Assembly (NCBI GenBank): GCA_016869335.1
Contig: VGEJ01000139.1
Location: 1 to 6,895 of the forward strand
Source: Alphaproteobacteria bacterium
Lineage (GTDB): Bacteria > Pseudomonadota > Alphaproteobacteria > VGEJ01
DNA: 6,895 bases
Reading direction: 5' to 3'
Below are positions 1-6,310 of the stretch, one piece after another; the first letter of the stretch is position 1, and each line of letters opens with the position of its first letter. The translations under genes were made by a program, and so were the position numbers. The notes beneath the pieces are model-generated. The model saw only the letters and a program-made list of their open reading frames with translations, did not search any database and was not told the DNA's origin.

Positions 1-85
1 AGCGTCGTCCACGCGGCGCAAGCGCGCGCTTTCGTCTCTTGCTGGCGCCCACAGGACAGGGAATCATCCGGGTGCGAGCTGGCAC

Positions 86-93
86 AGGGAGGG
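86..93 (+). promoter_or_regulatory. Ribosome binding site of the GMC oxidoreductase gene
   Basis: The purine run AGGGAGGG ends four bases before the ATG at 98 and is a strong match to a Shine-Dalgarno sequence. It decides the start: the frame is open up to the left window edge, so a longer N-terminus could not be excluded by stops alone, but no other ATG lies upstream in frame. No convincing -35/-10 pair is seen in bases 1-85. Confidence 0.75.
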
Positions 94-97
94 TCTC

Positions 98-1702
98 ATG
101 AGCACCCAGGACGCCTTCGACGACGAGGTGGCTTCCGTCACCTTCGATCACGCCGATTCCTCGGTGGTCGTGATCGTCGGCTCGGGCGCCGGCGGCGGCA
201 CGCTCGCCAACGAGCTGGCGCAGAAGGGCGTTGACGTCGTGGTGCTCGAGGCCGGGCCGCGCTTCAAGGCGACCGACTTCGCGAACGATGAGCACGCCGC
301 CTACGAGATGCTGGCGTGGCGCGACAAGCGGCTGTGCACCGGCTCCTCGCCCATCGCCCAGCACTTCGCGACCAGTCCGACGCTGACCTGCAAGGGCGTC
401 GGCGGCACGACCTTGCACTGGGCAGCGATGACGCCGCGCTTCCAGGCGCACGAGTTCAAGACCCGCTCGGTCTACGGCACGATCCCCGGCGCCAACATCA
501 TGGACTGGCCGCTGAGCCTCGAGGAGCTGGCGCCTTACTACGACCGCGCCGAGGACCGCATGGGGGTGAGCGGCCGGCACGGCCTGCCGATGGCGCCCGA
601 GATCAACAACTTCAAGGTGTTGAAGGCCGGCGCCCGGCGCATCGGCTATACCGGCATCGACACCAACAACCTGGCGATCAACATCCAGCCGCGCGATGGC
701 CGCAACGGCTGCGATCAGATCGGCTTCTGCCAGCAGGGCTGCAAGTCGGGTGCCAAGTGGGCGACGTTCAACGTCGAGCTACCACGCGCCGAGGCCACCG
801 GCCACTGCGAGGTCCGGCCGAACGCGATGGCGCTGCGGGTCGAACACGACGCCGAGGGCCGGGTGAGCGGCGTGCTTTATGCCGACCGGGCCGGCGGCCG
901 CCACGTGCAGAAGGCCCGCGCGGTGTGCGTCGCCGGCAACGCGATCGAGTCACCACGGCTCCTCTTGAACTCGGCCTCGGCCAAGTTCCCCGACGGGCTG
1001 GCCAACTCCTCGGGCCAGGTCGGCAAGAACTACATGCGCCACATGTTCGGCTTCGTCTACGCGCAGTTCGACCGGCCGGTGAACATGCACCGCGGCCTCA
1101 CGGTCGCCGGGATCGTGCGCGATGAAGCGCGGCACGACCCCAAGCGCGGCTTCGTTGGCGGCTTCTACTTCCTGATCAGCTCGCTCGGCCTGCCCTACTT
1201 CGGTGCCTTCCTCAACCCCGGCGCCTGGGGCCGCGACTACACCGACTGGATCGAGGGCTACAACCGGACCGCCTCGCTCTGCGCGCTGGGCGAAGACATG
1301 GCGCTGGAGACCAACCGGGTGTCGCTGCACGCCACCGAAAAGGACCAGCACGGGTTGCCGATCCCGGTGCTCCACCTCGACGATCACCCGAACGAGTTCG
1401 CGATGAAGAACTACGCCTACAAGCGCTCGGCCGAGCTGTATGACGCGGTCGGCGCACGGCGGATCTTCGAGGGACCGCCGCTGCCCGCCTCGCACAATCT
1501 CGGCACCTGCCGCATGAGCGAGAAGCCGCGCGATGGCGTGGTGAACAAGTGGGGCCAGAGCCACGATGTCCCCAACCTGTTCGTCTCGGACGGCAGCCAG
1601 TTCACCTCCTCGATGGCAGGCAACCCGACGCTGACCATCGTTGCGCTGGCGCTGCGCCAGGCCGAATACATCGCCGAGAAGCTCCGCGGCAACGAACTCT
1701 GA
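98..1702 (+). CDS. GMC-family FAD oxidoreductase, gluconate-dehydrogenase-flavoprotein-like
   Basis: This 534-residue flavoprotein probably oxidises an alcohol or sugar group, passing electrons from FAD to an acceptor other than oxygen. Seen: an N-terminal dinucleotide-binding motif GSGAGGG at residues 28-34 with the ribose-binding Glu51; the GMC signature GVGGTTLHWAAMTPRF around 100-115; a cysteine cluster Cys205, Cys211, Cys215; and the C-terminal GMC domain with SHNLGTCRM (His466, candidate catalytic base) and GNPTLTI (Asn509). The cysteine cluster and the LGTCRM context resemble the large subunit of membrane gluconate or sorbitol dehydrogenases more than choline dehydrogenase. Such enzymes usually work with a small Tat-exported subunit and a cytochrome c; neither is in this window, though an upstream partner could lie beyond the left edge. 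No signal peptide is seen. The gene is intact, starts behind a strong ribosome binding site, and is followed after 24 bases by the Sel1 gene. The substrate cannot be read from sequence. Confidence 0.93.
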   Translation: MSTQDAFDDEVASVTFDHADSSVVVIVGSGAGGGTLANELAQKGVDVVVLEAGPRFKATDFANDEHAAYEMLAWRDKRLCTGSSPIAQHFATSPTLTCKGVGGTTLHWAAMTPRFQAHEFKTRSVYGTIPGANIMDWPLSLEELAPYYDRAEDRMGVSGRHGLPMAPEINNFKVLKAGARRIGYTGIDTNNLAINIQPRDGRNGCDQIGFCQQGCKSGAKWATFNVELPRAEATGHCEVRPNAMALRVEHDAEGRVSGVLYADRAGGRHVQKARAVCVAGNAIESPRLLLNSASAKFPDGLANSSGQVGKNYMRHMFGFVYAQFDRPVNMHRGLTVAGIVRDEARHDPKRGFVGGFYFLISSLGLPYFGAFLNPGAWGRDYTDWIEGYNRTASLCALGEDMALETNRVSLHATEKDQHGLPIPVLHLDDHPNEFAMKNYAYKRSAELYDAVGARRIFEGPPLPASHNLGTCRMSEKPRDGVVNKWGQSHDVPNLFVSDGSQFTSSMAGNPTLTIVALALRQAEYIAEKLRGNEL

Positions 1703-1726
1703 GGCCACGCCCGCACTGAGCACGGT

Positions 1727-3010
1727 GTGACGCCCTGGCGGTCGCTGGCCGCACTGGCGCTTGCTGTGCTGGCGCCGCTCCCGGCATACGCTGATTGCGT
1801 CGACGTTACGGCCGATCTTCGCGCGCATCGGGCGGCGCCGGCCGCGGTGCGCGAGGTCCTGGAGCTGTGTGCCGTCGCCGAGATGGGGCTCGCGCCGGCC
1901 CAGCACCGGCTGGGCGCGCTCTATGAGGGCGGGCGGGGCCTCGCGCGCGACGATGCGGAAGCCGCGCGCTGGTACAGAGCGGCGGCCGAGCAGGGTTACC
2001 CGCCGGCGCAGCACGACCTCGGCGTCCTCTACGCGAACGGTCGGGGGGTGGCGCAGAGCGACGAGCAAGCGGTGCGCTGGTTTCGCGCCGCTGCCGAGCA
2101 GGGCCTGGCGCCGGCGCAATCCAACCTCGGCGCGATGTACCAGAGTGGCCGCGGCCTCGCGCGCGACGATACCGCTGCGGCGCGCTGGTTCCGCGCCGCC
2201 GCCGAGCAGGGACATGCGCTTGCGCAAGCGAACCTCGGCCTCCTCTACAAGGAGGGAAGCGGGGTGCCCCCGGACGATGCCCAGGCGGTGCGGTGGTTCC
2301 AGGCCGCAGCGGCGCAGGGACTGGTGCAGGCCCAGATCAACCTCGGGTTCATGTACGCATCCGGTCGCGGCGTGGCGCGCGATGATGCGGCGGCTGTGCG
2401 CTGGTACCGTGCCGCGGCAGAGCAAGGCTCGGCGCGGGGGCAGGCGAACCTCGGGTTCATATACCGCGATGGGCGCGGCGTCGGGCAGAGCGATGGGGAA
2501 GCGGCGCGCTGGTTCAGGGCCGCGGCCGAGCAGGGCGACAAGGATGGCCAATCGAGCCTCGGCTACCTCTATCGCGACGGCCGCGGCGTGGCGCGGAGCG
2601 ATGGCGAAGCGGTGCGCTGGTTTCGGGCTGCGGCCGAGCAGCGCGATGCCGATGGCCAGTTCAACCTCGGCTTGATGTACATGCGCGGCCAGGGCGTGGC
2701 GCAGAACGACGCCGAGGCCGTGCGGTGGTTCCGCGCCGCTGCCGCGCAAGGCCGTGGCGATGCCCAGTTTTTCCTCGCCCTGATGATCGAGGGCGGCCGC
2801 GGCACCGCGCGGGACACCGTCGCTGCCCACCTCTGGAGCGCCATCGCCGCCGCGACGCTGCCCCCTGGCAATCTCAAGGACCGGGCGGCCGAGCTTCGCG
2901 ACTACGTCGCCGGCGAGATGACGGCTGAACAGATGCGCGAGGCGGAACGGCGGGCCAGCGCGTGGTGGGCGACTCACCCTGCGGCGGTGGCAGACGGCGG
3001 GCGGCGCTAG
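1727..3010 (+). CDS. Secreted Sel1-repeat (TPR-like) protein
   Basis: This 427-residue protein has an N-terminal signal peptide (Arg5, then a Leu/Ala-rich core, AYA-D cleavage site after residue 22), so it should act in the periplasm or outside. Residues 58-381 are nine back-to-back 36-residue Sel1 repeats built on the pattern AQxNLGxMYxxGRGVAxDDAEAVRWFRAAAEQG; the ninth is degenerate. About 46 residues follow, mostly helical, ending in a Trp-Trp motif. Sel1 arrays form curved helical scaffolds that bind other proteins, and periplasmic ones are known in envelope regulation and exopolysaccharide control; the partner here is unknown. Cys24 and Cys48 could form a disulfide. The start is GTG: it is the only usual start between the GMC stop (same frame, 24 bases upstream) and the signal peptide; the ribosome binding site is weak, so translation may be coupled to the GMC gene. 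Its TAG stop overlaps the stop of the convergent glycosylase gene. Identity as a Sel1 protein is firm; function is open. Confidence 0.93.
   Translation: MTPWRSLAALALAVLAPLPAYADCVDVTADLRAHRAAPAAVREVLELCAVAEMGLAPAQHRLGALYEGGRGLARDDAEAARWYRAAAEQGYPPAQHDLGVLYANGRGVAQSDEQAVRWFRAAAEQGLAPAQSNLGAMYQSGRGLARDDTAAARWFRAAAEQGHALAQANLGLLYKEGSGVPPDDAQAVRWFQAAAAQGLVQAQINLGFMYASGRGVARDDAAAVRWYRAAAEQGSARGQANLGFIYRDGRGVGQSDGEAARWFRAAAEQGDKDGQSSLGYLYRDGRGVARSDGEAVRWFRAAAEQRDADGQFNLGLMYMRGQGVAQNDAEAVRWFRAAAAQGRGDAQFFLALMIEGGRGTARDTVAAHLWSAIAAATLPPGNLKDRAAELRDYVAGEMTAEQMREAERRASAWWATHPAAVADGGRR
1898..2869 (+). repeat. Nine tandem 108-bp units encoding Sel1 repeats
   Basis: The nine 36-residue Sel1 units are also visible as a 108-base tandem repeat in the DNA, with stretches such as gcgctggttccgcgccgc recurring almost unchanged. 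Units 1-8 are close copies and the ninth has diverged. The regular period keeps the opposite strand free of stops too, which produces a long spurious antisense frame. The DNA similarity implies that unit number may vary by recombination. Confidence 0.9.
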
Positions 3011-3816
3011 TCCCCCCGCGGCTGGCACCGCGCGCAGGCGTAGCCGGTGCGCCCACCCAGCTTGAACGTCCCAAGCCGTGCGGTGCAGCGCGGACAGTGG
3101 CCGCCACGGTGGCGCTGCGGCAGGAGGCAATAGGCGGGAAGGCGCTCGAGGTACTGCTCCGAGCCGGCGCCGCACGCGATCGCCTCGCCCAGTGCCCGGC
3201 GCATCGCCCCGTGCAGCTCGCGCGCGGCTCCCAGATCGAGTGTGGCGGCGACGGTGAGCGGGTGGAGCCGCGCCTGGAACAGGATCTCGTCGGCATAGAT
3301 GTTGCCGATGCCGGCGGTCACCGCTTGGTCCATCAGGACCGCTTTCACCGCGACCCGGCGCCGCGCTAACGCAGCGGCCAGCGCAGCCGCCTCGAAGCCA
3401 TCGTCGAGGGCATCCGGCCCGAGGCCGGCCTCGCGGACGAACGCATCGACATCGGCGGTCAAGCCGACCCGGCCGAGCACGCGCTTGTCGGCGAAGACCA
3501 CCGTGCCCCCATCCTCGAACACGACGCGGACCTTGAGGTAGCGCGGCACCGCCTCGCCACCATCGAGGCACTGCAGCACCCCGTTCATGCCGAAGTGGAA
3601 GGTGAGCCAGCCGCCGCCCGAAAGCGCCGCGAACAGATGCTTGCCGTGCCGCCGCGTCGCCGCCAGCCGGGCACCGGCCAGCCGCACTGCCAGATCTGCC
3701 GGGGTGAGATGTTGCAGCGAGCGCGGGTCGGCCACCTCGACCCGCGCGATCGGCCGGCTCAGCGCCCCCAACTCGAGCCGCCGGCGGTAGAGTTCGACGT
3801 CGGGGAGCTCGGGCAC
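3007..3816 (-). CDS. Fpg/Nei-family DNA glycosylase/AP lyase (zinc-finger type)
   Basis: This 269-residue base-excision repair enzyme removes oxidised bases from DNA and nicks the abasic site. Seen: the N-terminus MPELPDVE, in which Pro2 becomes the catalytic N-terminal proline and Glu3 is the catalytic acid; Lys59 in RRHGKHLF (beta-hairpin lysine); HFGMNG at 74-79 in place of the more usual HLGMSG; the helix-two-turn-helix segment MDQAVTAGIGNIYADEILF at 162-180; and a C-terminal zinc finger C-x2-C-x16-C-x2-C (Cys241, 244, 261, 264) with Arg256 on its hairpin. Length is normal for the family. The DKRVLG segment at 110-115 has Leu where classical Fpg has Phe (DPRRFG), so the base specificity may differ from 8-oxoguanine Fpg and I do not assign mutM. 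The start is GTG at 3816, fixed by the need for Pro at position 2, and lies three bases after the expected PCMT stop, so the two are probably co-transcribed. The gene is intact. Confidence 0.93.
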   Translation of the reverse strand: MPELPDVELYRRRLELGALSRPIARVEVADPRSLQHLTPADLAVRLAGARLAATRRHGKHLFAALSGGGWLTFHFGMNGVLQCLDGGEAVPRYLKVRVVFEDGGTVVFADKRVLGRVGLTADVDAFVREAGLGPDALDDGFEAAALAAALARRRVAVKAVLMDQAVTAGIGNIYADEILFQARLHPLTVAATLDLGAARELHGAMRRALGEAIACGAGSEQYLERLPAYCLLPQRHRGGHCPRCTARLGTFKLGGRTGYACARCQPRGD

Positions 3817-6038
3817 CGGTCAACGCGCCTTGTGTTCGTCGCCGCGAAACGGCACGAACGCCACCGGGATGATCGCTTGCGGCTCACCGTGCCGGCAGCA
3901 TCCTTGCGACAAAGTTCGAGTTCTTGGCTGCCCCACGACGGCCCGACCGGGATGACCATCCGCCCGCCGGGCTTGAGCTGCGCCAGCAGCGCCGGCGGCG
4001 TACTCTCGGCGGCGGCGGTCACCACGATCGCGTCGAAGGGCGCGCGCTCCGGCCAGCCGTCGTGGCCATCGCCCTGGCGCACCGTGACGTTGCGATACCC
4101 CAGTCGCGCTAAACGCTCGCTGGCGGCGGCCGCCAGCGTGGGCTCGAGCTCCATGCTGTAGACCTCCCGCGCCATCTCGGCCAGGATCGCCGCCTGATAG
4201 CCGGAGCCGGTTCCAACCTCGAGCACCCGGTCACCCGCGCTCACCTCAAGGAGATCGGTCATAAGCGCGACGATGAACGGCTGCGAGATGGTCTGACCGC
4301 AGCCGATCGGCAGCGGTGCATCGCGGTAGGCGCCGGCCCGCTCGTACTCCGGTACGAACTCGTGCCGTGGCACCCGGCGCATCGCCGCAACGACGCGGGG
4401 CGAGGGCCGCGACCTGCCGATGAGCGCGCTGATCGAACCCATCTCAGCCGCTATGTCGCGGACCAGGTCTTCGCGCTCCCGCGCCCATCGCGGGTCCTCA
4501 GCGAGCGCCAGGCGGAGCGGCCATCGGTCGATACCGAGCCGACCATCGAGGAACTCATCCGCCAGGCGGTCGATCCGCTCAAGCTCGGCGCCGACGATGT
4601 CCTCGAGTTGGATGCGAACGTCGTCGAGTTGGGCTGGCGCCACCAGGCAGACCCTCCGGCTCGCCAGCTGTGGCGCTGAGATCGGCTCGCCGATTCGGCT
4701 GACCAGCAGGCACTGCGCCTCGCTCACCTCCGGCAGCGTCGCCACGGCCTCGGCAATGAGGCTCGCACTGACGTTGTAGAGCTTGCCGACGTGTGTCACC
4801 GGGTTCTTGCCGGCGACCGACTCGAGGGTCATCGGCCAGCCGGGCGTGATCAGCCCGTTCACGCGGTTGCCGCGCCCCGCCTCGCCGATCTCGGTGGCAT
4901 AGCCGTCAGGGTATTCGAGGAAGTGGCCGTGAAGCCCGGCCTTGCGCGCCGCATCGAGGATCGCCTCATCGCTCGCCTCGGGCCGCCCCTTGGCGATGTT
5001 GTCGCGAATGGAGCCGGCGAACAGGAACTGATCCTGCGGCACGTAGCCCATCGCGCGCGCCAGCTCGCGCCGGGTGAACTGCGCGATATCGGCGCCATCG
5101 AGCAGAACCCGACCGCTGCTTGGCCGATAGAGGCCCTGAACGAGCTTCAGCAGCGTCGTCTTGCCGCAGCCGTTCGGGCCCATCAGCCCGATGATGCCGC
5201 CGGGTTTGATCTTCAGCCGCAACGCATCGATCACCGGCGCGCCATCCTCGGCGTACTTGTAGGTCACGTTCTCCAGTATGACTTCGCCGTGCGGTCGGCC
5301 GAGGTCGACAGCGGTCGCGGTGCGCTCGTCGCTCAGCGCGAACACCTCGCCCAGCCGGCGCACCGACTCGCGGAACTGCGCAAGGCTGCGCCACGTGCCG
5401 ACGAGTTGATTGTACGGACCGAGCACGCGGCCGGAGAGCATGTTGGCGGCGATCAGCGTGCCGATCGTCATGCGCTGATCGACGATGGCCAGGGCACCCA
5501 CGGTGGTGAGAGCCAGCGTCGTGAACAGCGTGAGCGCCTGACCAACGTTGACGTAGAAGTCGTTCTTGGCGCCGCGCTCGAGCGACTGCTCGATGGTGTC
5601 GGCATGGCGCGCCTGCCACAGCGTGCGGATGGCGTCGTCGAGGGCCAGCGCCTTGACCGTGGTCCGGCCCGCCACCGCCTCTGCCACCAGCGCGTCGCGC
5701 CCGAGGCCGGTGGCACGCTCTTCTCGGCTCGCCGAGTTGAGGACGCTGGCCGAGCGCCAGGCGAGGACGACGAAGAGCGGCACGATCACCGCCAACACCC
5801 AGGTGATGGGCTGGGCGATCACCGCGATCAGGCCGACGAACAGGAGGACGAACGGCAGGTCGCAGAGCAGCACGGCCGAGGGCCCAGACAGCGTATTCCG
5901 CACCACCTCGACATCGCGGAACAGCGACAGCCAGAAGGCGTTCGGCCGCTTCTCGAGATCGGGCAGCGTGAGTCCGAGCACCTTGTCGAGGAGGCGTTGC
6001 GCGATCCCGGCATCGATCCTGAGCGCCACTTTCTGCAT
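3759..6038 (-). CDS. Composite 759-codon frame: ABC exporter part + MAT C-terminal part + PCMT
   Basis: One uninterrupted frame joins three families. Residues 1-390 are the transmembrane and partial nucleotide-binding domain of a type I secretion ABC exporter. Residues 388 to about 505 are the C-terminus of an archaeal-type methionine adenosyltransferase. Residues about 514-721 are a protein-L-isoaspartate O-methyltransferase. Residues 722-759 (basic and Ser-rich, RSSRWRSCRFAATN...) are an out-of-frame read-through into fpg and not real protein family sequence. The ATG at 6038 is an internal methionine of the exporter, just after an in-frame TAG at 6056-6054, so this is not the natural gene start. 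No ATG, GTG or TTG occurs in frame between the MAT and PCMT parts until Met533. A gene caller would report this as one CDS; I read it as the product of a rearrangement plus point lesions rather than a working trifunctional protein. The component parts are listed separately. Confidence 0.6.
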   Translation of the reverse strand: MQKVALRIDAGIAQRLLDKVLGLTLPDLEKRPNAFWLSLFRDVEVVRNTLSGPSAVLLCDLPFVLLFVGLIAVIAQPITWVLAVIVPLFVVLAWRSASVLNSASREERATGLGRDALVAEAVAGRTTVKALALDDAIRTLWQARHADTIEQSLERGAKNDFYVNVGQALTLFTTLALTTVGALAIVDQRMTIGTLIAANMLSGRVLGPYNQLVGTWRSLAQFRESVRRLGEVFALSDERTATAVDLGRPHGEVILENVTYKYAEDGAPVIDALRLKIKPGGIIGLMGPNGCGKTTLLKLVQGLYRPSSGRVLLDGADIAQFTRRELARAMGYVPQDQFLFAGSIRDNIAKGRPEASDEAILDAARKAGLHGHFLEYPDGYATEIGEAGRGNRVNGLITPGWPMTLESVAGKNPVTHVGKLYNVSASLIAEAVATLPEVSEAQCLLVSRIGEPISAPQLASRRVCLVAPAQLDDVRIQLEDIVGAELERIDRLADEFLDGRLGIDRWPLRLALAEDPRWAREREDLVRDIAAEMGSISALIGRSRPSPRVVAAMRRVPRHEFVPEYERAGAYRDAPLPIGCGQTISQPFIVALMTDLLEVSAGDRVLEVGTGSGYQAAILAEMAREVYSMELEPTLAAAASERLARLGYRNVTVRQGDGHDGWPERAPFDAIVVTAAAESTPPALLAQLKPGGRMVIPVGPSWGSQELELCRKDAAGTVSRKRSSRWRSCRFAATNTRRVDRCPSSPTSNSTAGGSSWGR
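3820..4499 (-). pseudogene. Protein-L-isoaspartate O-methyltransferase, 3' frameshift
   Basis: PCMT methylates isoaspartyl residues in aged proteins with SAM, starting their repair to aspartate. Seen (numbering of the composite frame): VPRHEFVPEYERAGAYRDAPLPIG at 556-579 by its key parts VPRHEFVP and LPIG; GQTISQPFIVALMTDLL at 581-597; the SAM-binding motif DRVLEVGTGSGYQAAIL at 603-619; FDAIVVTAA at 668-676; and LKPGGRMVIPVG at 688-699. After GTVSRK the reading frame goes wrong near base 3874; adding one base there gives RIIPVAFVPFRGDEHKAR and a TGA at 3822-3820, the usual PCMT ending. Restored length is about 225 residues, normal for the family. The N-terminus is uncertain: the alignment begins near EDPRW (residue 514) but the first in-frame start codon is Met533 (base 4442), so it may have been fused to MAT or have lost its own start. 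The lost tail is short, so some activity might survive; sequencing error is equally possible. Confidence 0.85.
4521..4877 (-). pseudogene. C-terminal remnant of archaeal-type S-adenosylmethionine synthetase
   Basis: About 118 residues match the C-terminus of the archaeal-type methionine adenosyltransferase family (AdoMet synthetase, unrelated in primary sequence to ordinary bacterial MetK). Seen at residues 388-422 of the composite frame: GRGNRVNGLITPGWPM and SVAGKNPVTHVGKLYN, the two most conserved blocks of this family, followed by the family's LLVSRIGEPIS segment (444-454) and a helical tail ending in DEFLDGRL. Full-length members have roughly 400 residues, so about 70% is missing, including the N-terminal catalytic parts, and the piece cannot make SAM alone. 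It is joined upstream to the ABC domain at the shared Gly-Arg-Gly and downstream, without a stop, to PCMT. The family is typical of archaea but some bacteria carry it. The assignment rests on remembered motifs; I am fairly sure of the family and less sure of where its C-terminus ended. Confidence 0.82.
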
Positions 6039-6287
6039 CAGCCGGCTGCGCGCCTAGCGGAGGACGTGGTCGAACAGAATGGCGATGCCGAGCCCGATCG
6101 CCAGACCCTCGAGCGTCGTCAGGCCGGCGTGGAAGATCACACGGTCGTACACCTGCAGCGTGAACACCGGAACCGCCAGCGCCAGCAGGCTGATCACGGA
6201 CGAGATGATCAGCACTTCGCGATAGAGCGGACGCAGCGGCTTGGTATAGTGCCTAGGCCAGCGCCGGTTAGCGCTCGCCATCTCCAC
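4869..6287 (-). pseudogene. Type I secretion ABC exporter (PrtD/LapB-like), interrupted and 3'-truncated
   Basis: The intact gene would have encoded an inner-membrane permease-ATPase that, with a membrane fusion protein and an outer-membrane channel, exports a protein through a type I system. The N-terminal part (start GTG 6287, or more likely ATG 6281 behind GGGAGAG) has membrane segments at about 25-42 and 58-72 with the PVFTLQVYDRV motif, and ends in FDHVLR at a TAG. The same frame resumes as ARSRLMQKVALRIDAG and continues with membrane segments near residues 57-74, 78-94 and 168-186 of the downstream part, then a nucleotide-binding domain with Walker A GPNGCGKTT (287-295) and Q-loop YVPQDQFLFAGSI (332-344). 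It stops at GEAGRG (385-390), exactly where LSGGQ should follow: signature, Walker B, D-loop and His switch are all absent. No C39 peptidase domain precedes the membrane part. ATP hydrolysis is not possible with this fragment alone, so I call it a pseudogene. Confidence 0.88.
6054..6056 (-). other. In-frame TAG codon inside the ABC exporter gene
   Basis: The minus-strand codon after FDHVLR is TAG, and the exporter sequence continues in the same frame on its other side with ARSRLMQKVAL. From memory of homologous exporters the segment reads FDxVLRQARSRxMQ, so TAG replaces a glutamine codon, consistent with a single CAG to TAG change. There is no shift of frame: the two open stretches, ending at 6054 and starting at 6038, are separated by a multiple of three. 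Confidence 0.85.
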
Positions 6288-6296
6288 TCTCCCGTC

Positions 6297-6310
6297 GCCG
6301 TTTCAACGGC
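6297..6310. promoter_or_regulatory. 14-bp inverted repeat in the divergent intergenic region
   Basis: GCCGTT-TC-AACGGC has perfect six-base arms around a two-base centre and lies in the only gap between the divergent ABC and thioesterase genes (51 bases). A near copy of its left half, gccggttcaa, follows at 6314-6323 (9 of 10 bases the same as gccgtttcaa at 6297-6306). The arrangement suits a transcription-factor site controlling one or both genes, but no clear -35/-10 boxes are visible and chance is possible in GC-rich sequence. Confidence 0.35.

Noticed and set aside
1..101. Possible end of an upstream gene whose TGA overlaps the GMC start as ATGA
   Set aside because: The third frame is open from the left edge and stops at 99-101, an attractive coupling arrangement, but the 32 residues match nothing I know (not a gluconate dehydrogenase small subunit), and open frames of this length are common at this GC. 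More upstream sequence would decide.
1777..1800. Lipoprotein signal for the Sel1 protein, given Cys24 close to the cleavage site
   Set aside because: The residues before Cys24 are Tyr-Ala-Asp, which do not fit a lipobox; AYA-D suits ordinary signal peptidase I.
3759..3819. Extension of the composite protein beyond the PCMT stop into fpg
   Set aside because: The last 38 residues lie in a shifted frame and overlap fpg, whose own frame is strongly supported; they follow from the frameshift and not from a real C-terminal domain.
950..3823. A 957-codon open frame on the minus strand opposite the GMC and Sel1 genes and overlapping fpg
   Set aside because: Its product is Arg/Ala-rich with a 36-residue period that mirrors the Sel1 repeats on the other strand, and it crosses fpg in the wrong frame. 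It is a by-product of high GC and the repeat period.
6241..6250. TATAGT as a -10 box for the thioesterase
   Set aside because: No acceptable -35 element lies 16-18 bases upstream and the site is inside the ABC coding sequence.
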